Assembly: GCA_020072815.1 (NCBI GenBank) | Contig: JAIQGE010000007.1 | Location: forward strand, 62,001-126,000 | Length of the DNA stretch: 64,000 nt | Origin: Terriglobia bacterium | GTDB lineage: Bacteria; Acidobacteriota; Terriglobia; Terriglobales; Acidobacteriaceae | Direction of reading: 5' to 3' | Part shown: in pieces, positions 42,053-50,782 of the stretch | How positions within the stretch are numbered: position 1 is the first letter of the stretch | Layout of the letters: each line of letters starts with the position of its first letter | Notes under the pieces: model-generated | The model's input: the letters and a program-made list of their open reading frames with translations, nothing else | What the model was told of the DNA's origin: nothing | Databases searched by the model: none | Translations under genes and position numbers: made by a program

Positions 42053-42511
42053 ATGATTCCGCCCACAGTTCCTGACAATTTGAAAGCTCCCGATGGAGAA
42101 GAGCTGGTGCTCAAGGTGAGCGCCACCGGCTACCAGATCTACGTTTGCCAGGCAGGCGCGGACGGCAAACCGGCCTGGACACTGAAGATGCCCCTGGCGG
42201 AGCTGTGCGACGAGAAGGGCTCGGTGATCGGCAGCCACTACGGAGGTCCAACGTGGAAGCTTCGGGACGGCAGCGAGGTTACGGGGAAGTTGTTGGCAAA
42301 GGCCGACGCGCCGGACGCTAGCGCGATCCCGTGGTTGCTTGTTGCCGTGGCAAGCAATTCGGGGAAGGGAGCGTTGGGCAAGGCCACGACTATTCAGCGG
42401 GTGAATACTACGGGCGGATTGGCGCCCGCGAGTTGCGGCGGGTCCGATCTCGGCAAAGAAACCAAGAGCGCGTATACGGCTGATTATTATTTTTATGCGC
42501 CGGGGAAGTAG
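42053..42511 (+). CDS. DUF3455 family protein
   Basis: This 152-residue protein matches the DUF3455 pattern closely: IPPTVPDNLKAPDGEELVLKVSATGYQIYVCQ, WTLKMPLAELCDEKGSVIGSHYGGPTWKLRDGSEVTGK, AIPWLLVAVASNSGKGALGKATTIQRVNTTGG and YTADYYFYAP. Members are usually exported and have no known activity. Here no signal peptide is visible from ATG 42053. The in-frame upstream region runs into a repeat, so the secretion signal may have been lost, or the protein is cytoplasmic. Confidence 0.85.
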   Translation: MIPPTVPDNLKAPDGEELVLKVSATGYQIYVCQAGADGKPAWTLKMPLAELCDEKGSVIGSHYGGPTWKLRDGSEVTGKLLAKADAPDASAIPWLLVAVASNSGKGALGKATTIQRVNTTGGLAPASCGGSDLGKETKSAYTADYYFYAPGK

Positions 42512-42517
42512 CGGCCC

Positions 42518-43822
42518 TTACGCCACACCCGCCGGCGCCTGAGTTCGCTGCGGCAGCATCTCGCCGATGCGTTTGATCTGCGCGCCCACGGCGGACAATT
42601 TTTCTTCAATGCGTTCGTAGCCGCGGTCAATGTGGTAGACGCGGTCCAGGATGGTTTCGCCCTGGGCCACCAGCGCGGCGATCACCAATGACGCGGAAGC
42701 CCGCAGGTCAGAACACTGGACAGCCGCTCCGCTCAGCGGCGTTCCGCCACGCACCACGGCGCGCCGGCCTTCCACGCGGATATTGGCGCCCATGCGCACC
42801 AGTTCCTGGGCGTGCATGAAACGGTTCTCGAAAATGTTTTCGGTGATTACGGAACTGCCTTCGGCCTGCGTGGCCAGCGTCATGTACTGGGCCTGCATGT
42901 CCGTGGGGAAGCCCGGGTATTCCTCGGTATTCACGTCGGCGGCCCGGAGCTTGTGGCCGTTGGTGACGCGGACGGAATCTTTGCCGGGTGAGAGCTTCAG
43001 GCCACACTCTTCCAGCTTGTGAAGCAGCGCGCCCAGGTGCCGGGGATCGCAGTTGGCGACGGTGAGGTCGCCGCCGGTGAGGGCCGCGGCAATGATGAAG
43101 GTGGCAGCCTCAATGCGGTCAGGAATGATGCGGTGCCGCGCTCCGCGCAGCTTGCTGACGCCGTGAATGCGAATCGTGGACGTGCCCGCGCCTTCCACGC
43201 GCGCGCCCATTTTGTTGAGCAGGGCAGCCAGGTCAGAGACTTCAGGCTCACGGGCGCAGTTTTCCATCACGGTTTCGCCTTCCGCCAGGGCCGCGGCCAT
43301 CATCAGGTCTTCAGTCCCGGTGACGGTGATCTTGTCAAAAATAATGTGCCCGCCATGCAGGCGTTCGGCGGCAGCTTCAATGTAGCCGTGCTCCTGCATG
43401 ATGGTGGCGCCAAGTTTTTCCAGGCCTTTGATGTGAAGATCAATGGGCCGGGCTCCGATGGCGCAGCCGCCAGGCAGGGAGACGCGGGCGCGTCCGGTGC
43501 GGGCCACGAGCGGTCCCAGGACCAGCGTGGAAGCGCGCATGGTTTTGACCAGGTCGTACGCGGCTTCCGGGTTCGACAAGTTGCGGCAGCAGATGGAAGT
43601 GCGATGCGGGTCGCCGCCGTAGGCCAGCTGAACTTCTGCCCCCATGGTCTCCAGCAGTCTGCGCTCGGTCTGAATGTCGCGCACGTCCGGGACATTTTCC
43701 AGGATGACGGTTTCATCGGTGAGGATGGCGGCGGCCATGGCGGGAAGGGCAGCGTTCTTGGCGCCGCTGACGCGGATGGTCCCCACCAGGGGGTTGCCGC
43801 CGCGAATGACAAATCTGTCCAT
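42518..43822 (-). CDS. murA: UDP-N-acetylglucosamine 1-carboxyvinyltransferase MurA
   Basis: This 434-residue enzyme from ATG 43822 is the first committed step of peptidoglycan precursor synthesis, transferring enolpyruvate from PEP to UDP-GlcNAc. [27 protein letters not shown] gives Lys22. The active-site loop [15 protein letters not shown] has Cys120 (the fosfomycin-target Cys position). Later motifs are [30 protein letters not shown] and [18 protein letters not shown]. Upstream in-frame starts at 43876 (MRAELLDE), 43882 and 43978 would add a non-family N-terminus. It is 177 bp downstream of murQ on the same strand. Confidence 0.96.
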   Translation of the reverse strand: MDRFVIRGGNPLVGTIRVSGAKNAALPAMAAAILTDETVILENVPDVRDIQTERRLLETMGAEVQLAYGGDPHRTSICCRNLSNPEAAYDLVKTMRASTLVLGPLVARTGRARVSLPGGCAIGARPIDLHIKGLEKLGATIMQEHGYIEAAAERLHGGHIIFDKITVTGTEDLMMAAALAEGETVMENCAREPEVSDLAALLNKMGARVEGAGTSTIRIHGVSKLRGARHRIIPDRIEAATFIIAAALTGGDLTVANCDPRHLGALLHKLEECGLKLSPGKDSVRVTNGHKLRAADVNTEEYPGFPTDMQAQYMTLATQAEGSSVITENIFENRFMHAQELVRMGANIRVEGRRAVVRGGTPLSGAAVQCSDLRASASLVIAALVAQGETILDRVYHIDRGYERIEEKLSAVGAQIKRIGEMLPQRTQAPAGVA

Positions 43823-43999
43823 AAGGTTATCGTCCAGAGACGCGAATATGCTTTCGTCCAGCAGTTCCGCCCGCATGCTCATGGGCGGCTTCCTGAATCC
43901 GGTAAGAGAACCCGGAAGATTGCCGGCCCCCGGAATTGGCGCGGACCGGAGCGCTCGCCGTTTTGGAATCGTCTTCATTCTAAAATACCCGATTCTAAA

Positions 44000-44911
44000 T
44001 TACCCGGATGTTTGATTCAGGTTGTCCACGATTGCCCTGCGGACATTGCCTTTCGCGCGCTTGAGTTCCTTCCCGGCTTCCGCGCGACGCAAGCCGGTCT
44101 TGAGCGAGATGAGGGCAATCGCCACCTGGTTGCCTGCCGACTTCAAGGCCCGGGCGGCGGTTTTTCGGTCCACCCCGGCGGCTTGCTCCAGGATGGAGAG
44201 TCCACGTTCCACCAGTTTCTTGTTCCTGGTCTGAACGTTGACCATGAAGTTCCCGTAAACATAGCCCAGTCTCGCCATGGCTCCGGTAGATAGCATGTTG
44301 AGTACCATCTTCTGTGCAGAACCGGCCTTCATGCGGGTGGAGCCGGCCAGCGCTTCCGGGCCGACGTCGGCGACAATCTCGATCTCCGCCGCCCGGCCCA
44401 GCTCGGAACCAGGATTGCAAACCACGGCCACGGTCTTGGAGCCTTGCTTGCGGGCGTACTCAATGGCCCCAACCGTGTACGGCGTGCGACCGCTAGCAGC
44501 CACGCCCACCACCACGTCTTTACGATTGGGTTTGCGCTTGGAAATAGCCCGCCGCCCAGCGGCGCGGGAATCCTCGTTGAGTTCGGTGGCGCGGGTCAAG
44601 GCCTTCTCACCGCCGGCGATCACGTACTGCACGGTCTTGGGATCAGTATTAAAGGTTGGAGGACACTCGCAGGCGTCGCCCGCGGCGATTCGCCCGCTGC
44701 TGCCGGCGCCCACGTAAATCAAGCGTCCGCCCATGCGGATGGTTTCCACAATGGCGTCAATGGCGAGCGCGATCTGCGGCAGAGACTTCTCCACGGCAGC
44801 CGCTACTTTGCGGTCTTCCAGGTTGATGATGGTAGCGATCTCCAGAGCTGATTTGGTGTCCAGCTCCGCCGAAGCCCGGTTGGGTTGCTCGGTCCCCAGA
44901 TGCTTGGTCAC
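44000..44911 (-). CDS. murQ: N-acetylmuramic acid 6-phosphate etherase MurQ
   Basis: This 303-residue SIS-domain lyase removes the lactyl ether from MurNAc-6-phosphate to give GlcNAc-6-phosphate in cell-wall recycling. The catalytic region VGAGSSGRIAAGDACECPPTF has Glu82, and ELNEDSRAAG has the second conserved Glu (113). Further marks are VVGVAASGRTPYTVGAIEYARKQG, EALAGSTRMKAGSAQKMVLNMLSTGAM and a C-terminal helical UBA-like part. Length is normal. Its ATG overlaps the stop of the serine hydrolase upstream (4 bp), consistent with a shared recycling function. Confidence 0.96.
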   Translation of the reverse strand: MTKHLGTEQPNRASAELDTKSALEIATIINLEDRKVAAAVEKSLPQIALAIDAIVETIRMGGRLIYVGAGSSGRIAAGDACECPPTFNTDPKTVQYVIAGGEKALTRATELNEDSRAAGRRAISKRKPNRKDVVVGVAASGRTPYTVGAIEYARKQGSKTVAVVCNPGSELGRAAEIEIVADVGPEALAGSTRMKAGSAQKMVLNMLSTGAMARLGYVYGNFMVNVQTRNKKLVERGLSILEQAAGVDRKTAARALKSAGNQVAIALISLKTGLRRAEAGKELKRAKGNVRRAIVDNLNQTSG

Positions 44912-45891
44912 TTGATCGCCTCGATCACCGCGTCATGGAACGCCGGACGGATTTGCTTGATGGACTGCGCTTCGCGGTCCGGCCAAGTACGGTTGGTTAG
45001 CAGAGTAACAGACAGATGGCGCTCCGGATCGAGCCATAAGGACGTGCCCGTATAGCCCAGATGGCCGTACGATCGCGGAGAAAAAAGACTGCCGGATTGT
45101 GACGGAAGTGATGGCGTGTCCCACCCCAGCGCACGCGAGGTTCCAGCCGGAATTTCCTCGTGGCGTGTAAAAAGTTCCACAGTGTGGGGCTGCAGCAACG
45201 GTGCGCCACCGCGGAGCATGCATTCGGCAAAAATGGCTACATCTTCAGCCGTGGAGAAACAGCCCGCGTGCCCGGCCACGCCGCCCATGGCCCAGGCGTT
45301 CTCGTCGTTCACTTCGCCCTGGACGACTTCATGGCGGAAAGTCACGTCATCTTGCGTCGGTGGAATGAGAGGTTTCAGGTTGGCGGCGGGCTTGAAAGTC
45401 ATGGTCGCCATGCCGAGCGGATTGAAGATCTGTTCTTTACAGAACTTATCAAGAGATTGGCCGATGAGGCGTTCCAAGGCTTCGCCCAGCAGGATGAAGC
45501 CGACATCGCTATATTCAGCCCGGCTGCCGGGATCGGCGGACAAGGGAATCTGGAAGGCCTGTTCGAAGATGTCATTCTTGCTGGTTGCGCCTTCAAACAT
45601 GCGGGCGTAAGCGGGCAAGCCGGAGGAGTGCGCCAGCAGCATGCGGAAGGTGACCTGCGCGCGGCGAGCGTCGTAGCCGGCGAATTCCGGCAGGACCTCC
45701 GCTACCGGCTGCTCCAAACGGAACTTGCCTTGCTCATAAAGAACCATGCAGGCGGCGGTGGTCGCCACCACTTTGGTGACGGACGCTAGATCGTAGATGG
45801 TGGCGGGCGTCACCGCAGGCGAGCCGGTGTCGTACGTGAAAGTCCCAAAGCCTTGCAGGGCGACAAGCTTGCCCTGGTGGGCGATGGCCAC
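44908..45891 (-). CDS. AmiE-like serine hydrolase (beta-lactamase fold)
   Basis: This is a penicillin-binding-type hydrolase of at least 327 residues. It has SxxK as SVTK (DLASVTKVVATTAACM), YSD at the YxN position (EYSDVGFILLGEALE), GVAGHAGCFSTAEDVAIFAE and HLGYTGTSLWLDPE. The GTG at 45891 starts inside the domain. The open frame upstream encodes FAHAFGVVAIGIEHHAFPGAAVA, natural N-terminal sequence for this family. The only reasonable start there is a CTG at 46011, preceded by AAGGA, giving 367 residues. With murQ downstream, and AmiE-NamZ divergent, a role as N-acetylmuramyl-L-alanine amidase in MurNAc recycling is likely. No signal peptide is seen. Confidence 0.88.
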   Translation of the reverse strand: MAIAHQGKLVALQGFGTFTYDTGSPAVTPATIYDLASVTKVVATTAACMVLYEQGKFRLEQPVAEVLPEFAGYDARRAQVTFRMLLAHSSGLPAYARMFEGATSKNDIFEQAFQIPLSADPGSRAEYSDVGFILLGEALERLIGQSLDKFCKEQIFNPLGMATMTFKPAANLKPLIPPTQDDVTFRHEVVQGEVNDENAWAMGGVAGHAGCFSTAEDVAIFAECMLRGGAPLLQPHTVELFTRHEEIPAGTSRALGWDTPSLPSQSGSLFSPRSYGHLGYTGTSLWLDPERHLSVTLLTNRTWPDREAQSIKQIRPAFHDAVIEAIK

Positions 45892-46063
45892 GGCGGCTCC
45901 GGGAAAAGCATGATGTTCGATTCCGATGGCGACTACGCCGAAAGCATGGGCAAACCTTTCGTCCTGTCCGGCGAAGGCGTGAGGTAGCAGGCTGTTCGTA
46001 ACTTGGTCCAGAGGCTTCCTTAAGTTGCTTTTGTTCTGGGTTTATAACACACTCAGATTAGAG

Positions 46064-48508
46064 ATGAGATTACTACGCCAGGTAACCCTGTTCATCAGCA
46101 TTCTTGTGCTCGCGCTGACATCGGTGGCGTCCGCGGCTCCGGCTGCTGGTCGCAAGAAGCCAAAAGCCAAGTCTAAGCCCAAGCCGCTGGTCCTGAAAGA
46201 AATGGGCAACTTCACCGCCGTGGACGCCCTGGTGCAGGAGCAGGTGAACAACGAAGCCATCACCGGCGCCGTGCTGGTGGTGGGGCATAACGGCAACATC
46301 GTCCACCAGAAGGCGTTCGGACATCGCGCGGTCTCACCCAAGCGCGAGCCCATGATGCTGGACACGGTGTTTGATCTGGCGTCGCTGACTAAAGTGGTGG
46401 CCACCACCCCGTGCGTGATGCGTCTGCTGCAATACGGGCAGATACGGCTGGAAGAGCCGTTCTCGCGCCACATTCCCGAGTTCGGCGCGAACGGCAAAGA
46501 GAACGTCACCATCCGCCAGATGCTCACGCACTATTCGGGACTGCGGCCTGATCTGGATTTGAACCCGCCGTGGGAAGGCCAGGAAACGGCGTTCCGCCTG
46601 GCGCATGAAGAAAAGTTGCAGGCCCCGCCGGGAGCGCAGTTCGTTTACAGCGACATCAATTTCCTGGAGCTGGGCGAACTGGTGCAGCAGGCCTCCGGAC
46701 TTTCATTGGACAAATACGCTGAAGTGCACATTTTCCAGCCGATGGGGATGACGCATACCATGTTTCGCCCGCCGGCTTCGATCAAAAGCAAGATTGCCGA
46801 GACGCTCTCCGTGGACAACAAGCGGATCCTGCGCGGGCTGGTGCAGGACCCCACAGCCGAACGCATGGGCGGAGTGGCCGGACACGCCGGCTTGTTTTCG
46901 ACGGCCGGCGATCTTGCAATCTACGCGCAGGCGCTGATAGATCGCCGGGGGATTCTGGCGCCGGACGTCATAGAGAAGATGATTACGCCGCAGACTCCGC
47001 CCAACGCGGTGGAAGTCCGCGGGCTGGGTTGGGACATTGACACGCCTTTTTCCACCAACCGCGGCGCGCTGCTGCCGGTGGGATCCTTCGGCCACACGGG
47101 ATTTACCGGGACCAGCATGTGGATTGATCCTTACTCCAACACCTACATCATTCTGCTGACCAATTCGGTGCACCCGCGGCTGGCGTCCGGCCCGGTGGTG
47201 CAGTTGCGGTCGCACGTGGCGACGGCGGTAGCGGCCACGCTGGATTTGAACGTGACTTCGCCGACGCGAGAGCCGTCACTGGGCATCACCGGGTATAACG
47301 AACTGGCGGCGGCATCGCGCCACCTGAGCACGCGCAACGGGCACGTGCTGACGGGGATTGACGTGCTGGAGAAAGACAACTTCGCGGCTTTAAGAAGCGA
47401 CCCCGCCAAAGGCGACAAGACGGAGATGACCATCGGCGTGCTGACCAATCAGACCGGGTTGGACGCGCAAGGCAATCGCACCATTGACGTGCTGGCCGCG
47501 GCGCCGGGTATCAAGCTGGCGGCCATCTTCAGCCCCGAACACGGCATCTTCGGCAACGTGGACACCATGAAAGTTGAGAACCCCACGGACGCCGTCACCG
47601 GAATACAGGTGCACACACTTTACGGGAGTTCTGAAGCCAAGCGCCGGCCGCCGGTGGAAGAGTTGAAGAAGCTGGACGCCGTGGTGTTTGACATTCAGGA
47701 TGCGGGCGTGCGTTTTTACACCTATCCCGCGACTCTTGGCTACCTGCTGGAAGCCGCAGCAGCGGCGAATACCGAAGTGATTGTGCTGGACCGGCCCGAT
47801 CCTATCACCGGTTCCATTGTGCAGGGGCCCATGTCGCGCGACGACCACTTGAGCTTTACCAACTATCGCCCCATACCCATACGCCACGGCATGACGATTG
47901 GCGAGCTGGCGCAGTTCTACAACGAGGAATACAAAATCGGCGCCCGCCTGCGCGTCATTCCCATGCAGGGCTGGCTGCGGGGCGACTGGTTTGACGCCAC
48001 GGGAATCGTGTGGACGAACCCCTCGCCCAACTTGCGATCGGTGAATGAAGCGGCGTTGTATCCCGGCGTGGCGGTGATTGAGAGCACCAACGTCTCCGTC
48101 GGACGCGGCACCGACACGCCGTTTGAAGTGATGGGCGCGCCCTGGGTGAAGCCCCGCGTGCTGGCGGAAGCGCTTAACGCGCGGATGATCCCCGGCGTGC
48201 GTTTTGTTCCGGTGACTTTCACGCCGGCGTCCGGGCCTTATGCCGGGCAGCCGTGCGGCGGCGTCAACATTATTATTACCGATCGCAGCGTGCTCGACGC
48301 GCCGGAGATGGGCATTGAGCTGGCGGCAGCCCTCAAAAAACTCTTCCCTGACGACTGGAAGATGGAGCGGCTGATCAACATCGTCGCCAACCAGGATATC
48401 GTTGATGCCGTGGCCCGTGGCGACGACCCACGGGCCATCGCCCAAAGCTGGCAGGATGAGTTGCAGAAGTTTAGAGAGTTGAGGGCCAAGTACTTGCTGT
48501 ACAAGTAG
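46064..48508 (+). CDS. Exported fusion of AmiE-like serine hydrolase and NamZ-type exo-muramidase
   Basis: This is an 814-residue secreted protein from ATG 46064. It has a signal peptide (MRLLRQVTLFISILVLALTSVASAAP) and a Lys/Pro-rich linker. A beta-lactamase-fold domain (about 60-400) follows, with SLTK (DLASLTKVVATTPC), YSD (VYSDINFLELGELV), GVAGHAGLFSTAGDLAIYAQ and HTGFTGTSMWIDP. A DUF1343/NamZ domain (about 440-814) has GVLTNQTGLDAQGNRTIDVL, IFSPEHGIFGN, VFDIQDAGVRFYTYPATLGYLLEAA, WTNPSPNLRSVNEAALYPGVA and ESTNVSVGRGTDTPF. NamZ (YbbC) releases MurNAc from glycan ends and AmiE (YbbE) removes the peptide. In Bacillus they are separate neighbours of murQ. It is divergent from the second AmiE-like gene. 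Confidence 0.93.
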   Translation: MRLLRQVTLFISILVLALTSVASAAPAAGRKKPKAKSKPKPLVLKEMGNFTAVDALVQEQVNNEAITGAVLVVGHNGNIVHQKAFGHRAVSPKREPMMLDTVFDLASLTKVVATTPCVMRLLQYGQIRLEEPFSRHIPEFGANGKENVTIRQMLTHYSGLRPDLDLNPPWEGQETAFRLAHEEKLQAPPGAQFVYSDINFLELGELVQQASGLSLDKYAEVHIFQPMGMTHTMFRPPASIKSKIAETLSVDNKRILRGLVQDPTAERMGGVAGHAGLFSTAGDLAIYAQALIDRRGILAPDVIEKMITPQTPPNAVEVRGLGWDIDTPFSTNRGALLPVGSFGHTGFTGTSMWIDPYSNTYIILLTNSVHPRLASGPVVQLRSHVATAVAATLDLNVTSPTREPSLGITGYNELAAASRHLSTRNGHVLTGIDVLEKDNFAALRSDPAKGDKTEMTIGVLTNQTGLDAQGNRTIDVLAAAPGIKLAAIFSPEHGIFGNVDTMKVENPTDAVTGIQVHTLYGSSEAKRRPPVEELKKLDAVVFDIQDAGVRFYTYPATLGYLLEAAAAANTEVIVLDRPDPITGSIVQGPMSRDDHLSFTNYRPIPIRHGMTIGELAQFYNEEYKIGARLRVIPMQGWLRGDWFDATGIVWTNPSPNLRSVNEAALYPGVAVIESTNVSVGRGTDTPFEVMGAPWVKPRVLAEALNARMIPGVRFVPVTFTPASGPYAGQPCGGVNIIITDRSVLDAPEMGIELAAALKKLFPDDWKMERLINIVANQDIVDAVARGDDPRAIAQSWQDELQKFRELRAKYLLYK

Positions 48509-48512
48509 AGCA

Positions 48513-48665
48513 AATCCACCACGGAGACACGGAGACACGGAGAAGATTGGGTAAATGGGCAATTTGGTAATTTCGTAATTTCGTAATTGGCAACTTTTGC
48601 AATGCGACTTTCAATTACCCAATTACCAAATTGCCCATTTACTCATTCTTCTGCACGTCTCCGTG
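48513..48665. repeat. Palindromic dispersed element (MITE/REP-like)
   Basis: The left part starts with the CACGGAGACACGGAG repeat also found at 1417-1449. The arms GTAAATGGGCAATTTGGTAA (48551-48570, perfect match extending to 48572) and its inverted copy (48621-48642) enclose about 48 bp. The outer CACGGAGAC/GTCTCCGTG ends also match. The 138-bp element begins 20 bp after the stop of the AmiE-NamZ gene and would fold as a long hairpin. It could act as a terminator or mobile repeat. Confidence 0.8.
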
Positions 48666-48696
48666 ATGAAAATGAACTTGGAATATACTCTTCGCC

Positions 48697-49461
48697 ATGG
48701 CTGACCTGCACATTGGCACTTCAGGATGGTCGTATCCCACGTGGAAGCCGGCGTTTTTTCCGGACAAGCTGCCGTCCAAACGATTTCTGGAGTATTACGC
48801 GACACAACTGAACACGGTTGAGCTGAACGCGACGTTTCGCCGCATGCCCACGGCCAGCGCCATCGCGGGATGGGTGAATGCGACGACACCGGACTTCCGC
48901 TTTGCCGCCAAGGCCCATCAGTCCATCACCCACATCAAGCGGTTGAAAGGCGCGGAGGAGTCACTGCGGTTCTTTCTGCGGAGCCTGGAGCCCATGCGCG
49001 AGTCGGGCAAACTGGGGCCGATCCTGTTTCAAGTCCCGCCGAACCTGAAGGCCGATACCGGGCTCTTGGAGGCGTTCGTCCAACTGTTGCCGCAGGCTTA
49101 CCAGTGCGCGTTTGAGTTTCGCCACGAGACGTGGTTTACCGACGCGGTATATGACATCTTGAAGAAGAGAAATGTTGCGCTGTGCTGGGCGGAAAGCGAG
49201 AAGATCACCACGCCCAAAGAGCCGACCGCCAATTTTCTCTACTACCGGCTGCGTTTGCCGAATTTCAGCAAAGCCCAGATGGACAATTTGAGCGAAGAGT
49301 TCAAGACGCAGCGGCAATCGCGCGAAGTCTACGCGTTCTTCAAGCACGAAGAGACACCGGAAGGCGCGCTGAACGCGGTGATCGTGGCCCGTGCGAACGG
49401 GATCGAAGCCAAGCCGTTCGTGATGCCGGAGAAGAAGGCGGGGAAGAAGAAGACCGGTTAA
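48697..49461 (+). CDS. DUF72 domain protein
   Basis: This 254-residue TIM-barrel-like protein is of the DUF72 (YecE) family: ADLHIGTSGWSYPTWKPAFFPDKLPSKRFLEYYATQLNTVELNATFRRMPTA at the start. It continues with FAAKAHQSITH, FQVPPNLKAD, YQCAFEFRHETWF and FLYYRLR. The family function is unknown. The ATG was chosen because it begins exactly at the conserved IGTSGWSY segment. The C-terminal EKKAGKKKTG tail is short and basic. The stop codon abuts a dispersed repeat. Confidence 0.93.
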   Translation: MADLHIGTSGWSYPTWKPAFFPDKLPSKRFLEYYATQLNTVELNATFRRMPTASAIAGWVNATTPDFRFAAKAHQSITHIKRLKGAEESLRFFLRSLEPMRESGKLGPILFQVPPNLKADTGLLEAFVQLLPQAYQCAFEFRHETWFTDAVYDILKKRNVALCWAESEKITTPKEPTANFLYYRLRLPNFSKAQMDNLSEEFKTQRQSREVYAFFKHEETPEGALNAVIVARANGIEAKPFVMPEKKAGKKKTG

Positions 49462-49492
49462 ACACAAAGGACGCGAAGGAACACGAAGGGGT
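49460..49492 (+). repeat. Dispersed repeat, CACAAAGGACGCGAAGGAAC family
   Basis: The repeat begins at the TAA of the DUF72 gene and runs as AAAGGACGCGAAGG and AACACGAAGGGG units. It is another member of the family at 41896-41970 and in the rarA tail, again directly at a gene 3' end. The following 345 bp up to 49837 hold one small minus-strand ORF. Confidence 0.7.
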
Positions 49493-49519
49493 TTTCTGAG
49501 AAATCTTGGACACGAGTTC

Positions 49520-49729
49520 TCAACGATTCTTCGTCTGTGCGCGCGCTGCTTTGATTATGGCGTCAATTTTTAGCGAAGTAAGGCTGCTTGTGCCTTTGCG
49601 CTTTGACTCCTCCCTAATGTTCTTGAGAACTTGTGGCTCAGACGCGGCAAGCTGCACTCTTGTTCTGGTAAGGCGTAGGCCCGTTAGTGAGGTAGGCTTC
49701 TTGGCAGAGACACCATCTTTCCTCTTCAT
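49520..49729 (-). CDS. Small hypothetical protein, antitoxin-like composition
   Basis: This 69-residue basic protein starts at ATG 49729, with GGAG about 12 bases upstream. The sequence RTRVQLAASEPQVLKNIREESKRKGTSSLTSLKIDAIIKAARAQ looks like a real small helical protein with a possible ribbon-helix-helix start (TRVQLA). The base composition is more AT-rich than its neighbours, suggesting transfer. No toxin partner is adjacent. It is divergent from the recombinase gene at 49838. I cannot assign a family. Confidence 0.45.
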   Translation of the reverse strand: MKRKDGVSAKKPTSLTGLRLTRTRVQLAASEPQVLKNIREESKRKGTSSLTSLKIDAIIKAARAQTKNR

Positions 49730-49837
49730 ACAATCGTAAGCTCCTGTCCTTCTTGTATCACTTCTTCGTTGTATTCGGCAGTGCAGTAACCACCATAGCT
49801 ATTTACCATCGCTCCGCGGCCCTGCCATACTGAGGAC

Positions 49838-50782
49838 GTGACCTCCGCCAGACAGCGCGCCATTACTGGATTTCTTGACTACCTCAAAGTCGAGAAAGGC
49901 CTGGCGCCGCTTTCGGTGAGCGCGTATCAATCTGATCTCACGCAGTTCAGCGAGTTTCTCGCAGGTCGTCGGCGAGAATTGTTGCAGGCGCGGAGGGAAG
50001 ATGTGCGCGCGTTTCTCGGGCAGTTGTTTTCCAACGCCGTGAGCGACCGCTCGGTGGCGCGCAAGCTCTCAGCTCTGCGGCACTTCTACAAGTATCTTCT
50101 CCTCGACCGCCTGATCAAGCACGACCCCACGCTGGACATTGATTCTCCCAAGCAGTGGAAGGTGCTGCCCAAGTCGCTGGCGACGGGCGAGATTGACGCC
50201 ATGGTGGCCTCGGCGTCCCACGAGGCGGAAGGTGATTCCAAGCTGGCCTATGCTTTGGCACAGCGCGATGGCGCGATGCTGGAGATGCTCTACGCCGCGG
50301 GGCTGCGTGTTTCGGAAGTCATCGGCGTGAAGCTGGAAGACTTGAAACTGGAACTGGGACACGTCCTGGTTCGCGGCAAGGGCGATAAAGAACGCCTGGT
50401 GCCGCTGGGGCGGGCGGCGCAGGACGCGATTCGTACATATATAGAAGATGGACGCGAGGCGTTGTTGGTCGAAAGGGTCTCGCCGTTGCTGTTTGTGCGT
50501 CGCGGCGGAGGCAAGCTGACGCGGCAGCGCGTATGGCAGATGGTGAGCGCGGCGTCGGCACAAGGCCGACATGCCAGTCCGCACATGCTGCGGCACAGTT
50601 GCGCCACGCACATGGTCGCCAACGGCGCTGATCTGCGCACCGTGCAGACAATTCTTGGCCATGCCGATGTTTCCACCACGCAGATTTATACCCACGTGGC
50701 GTTGGACCGGCTGAAGACCGTGTATCGCGAGTTTCATCCGCGCGGCAAAGGGAAGAAGGCGGCAAGCGGAGGACGGGGATGA
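49838..50782 (+). CDS. xerD: Tyrosine recombinase, XerD-like
   Basis: This 314-residue protein starts at GTG 49838. The SAM-like N-terminal domain has [30 protein letters not shown] and [19 protein letters not shown]. The catalytic domain has Arg in [18 protein letters not shown], Lys in [38 protein letters not shown] with the final Tyr nucleophile. Xer recombinases resolve chromosome dimers at dif. Its stop overlaps the ATG of a second Xer recombinase (ATGA), so both should be made together. No dif-like site was recognised in the window. Confidence 0.9.
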   Translation: MTSARQRAITGFLDYLKVEKGLAPLSVSAYQSDLTQFSEFLAGRRRELLQARREDVRAFLGQLFSNAVSDRSVARKLSALRHFYKYLLLDRLIKHDPTLDIDSPKQWKVLPKSLATGEIDAMVASASHEAEGDSKLAYALAQRDGAMLEMLYAAGLRVSEVIGVKLEDLKLELGHVLVRGKGDKERLVPLGRAAQDAIRTYIEDGREALLVERVSPLLFVRRGGGKLTRQRVWQMVSAASAQGRHASPHMLRHSCATHMVANGADLRTVQTILGHADVSTTQIYTHVALDRLKTVYREFHPRGKGKKAASGGRG

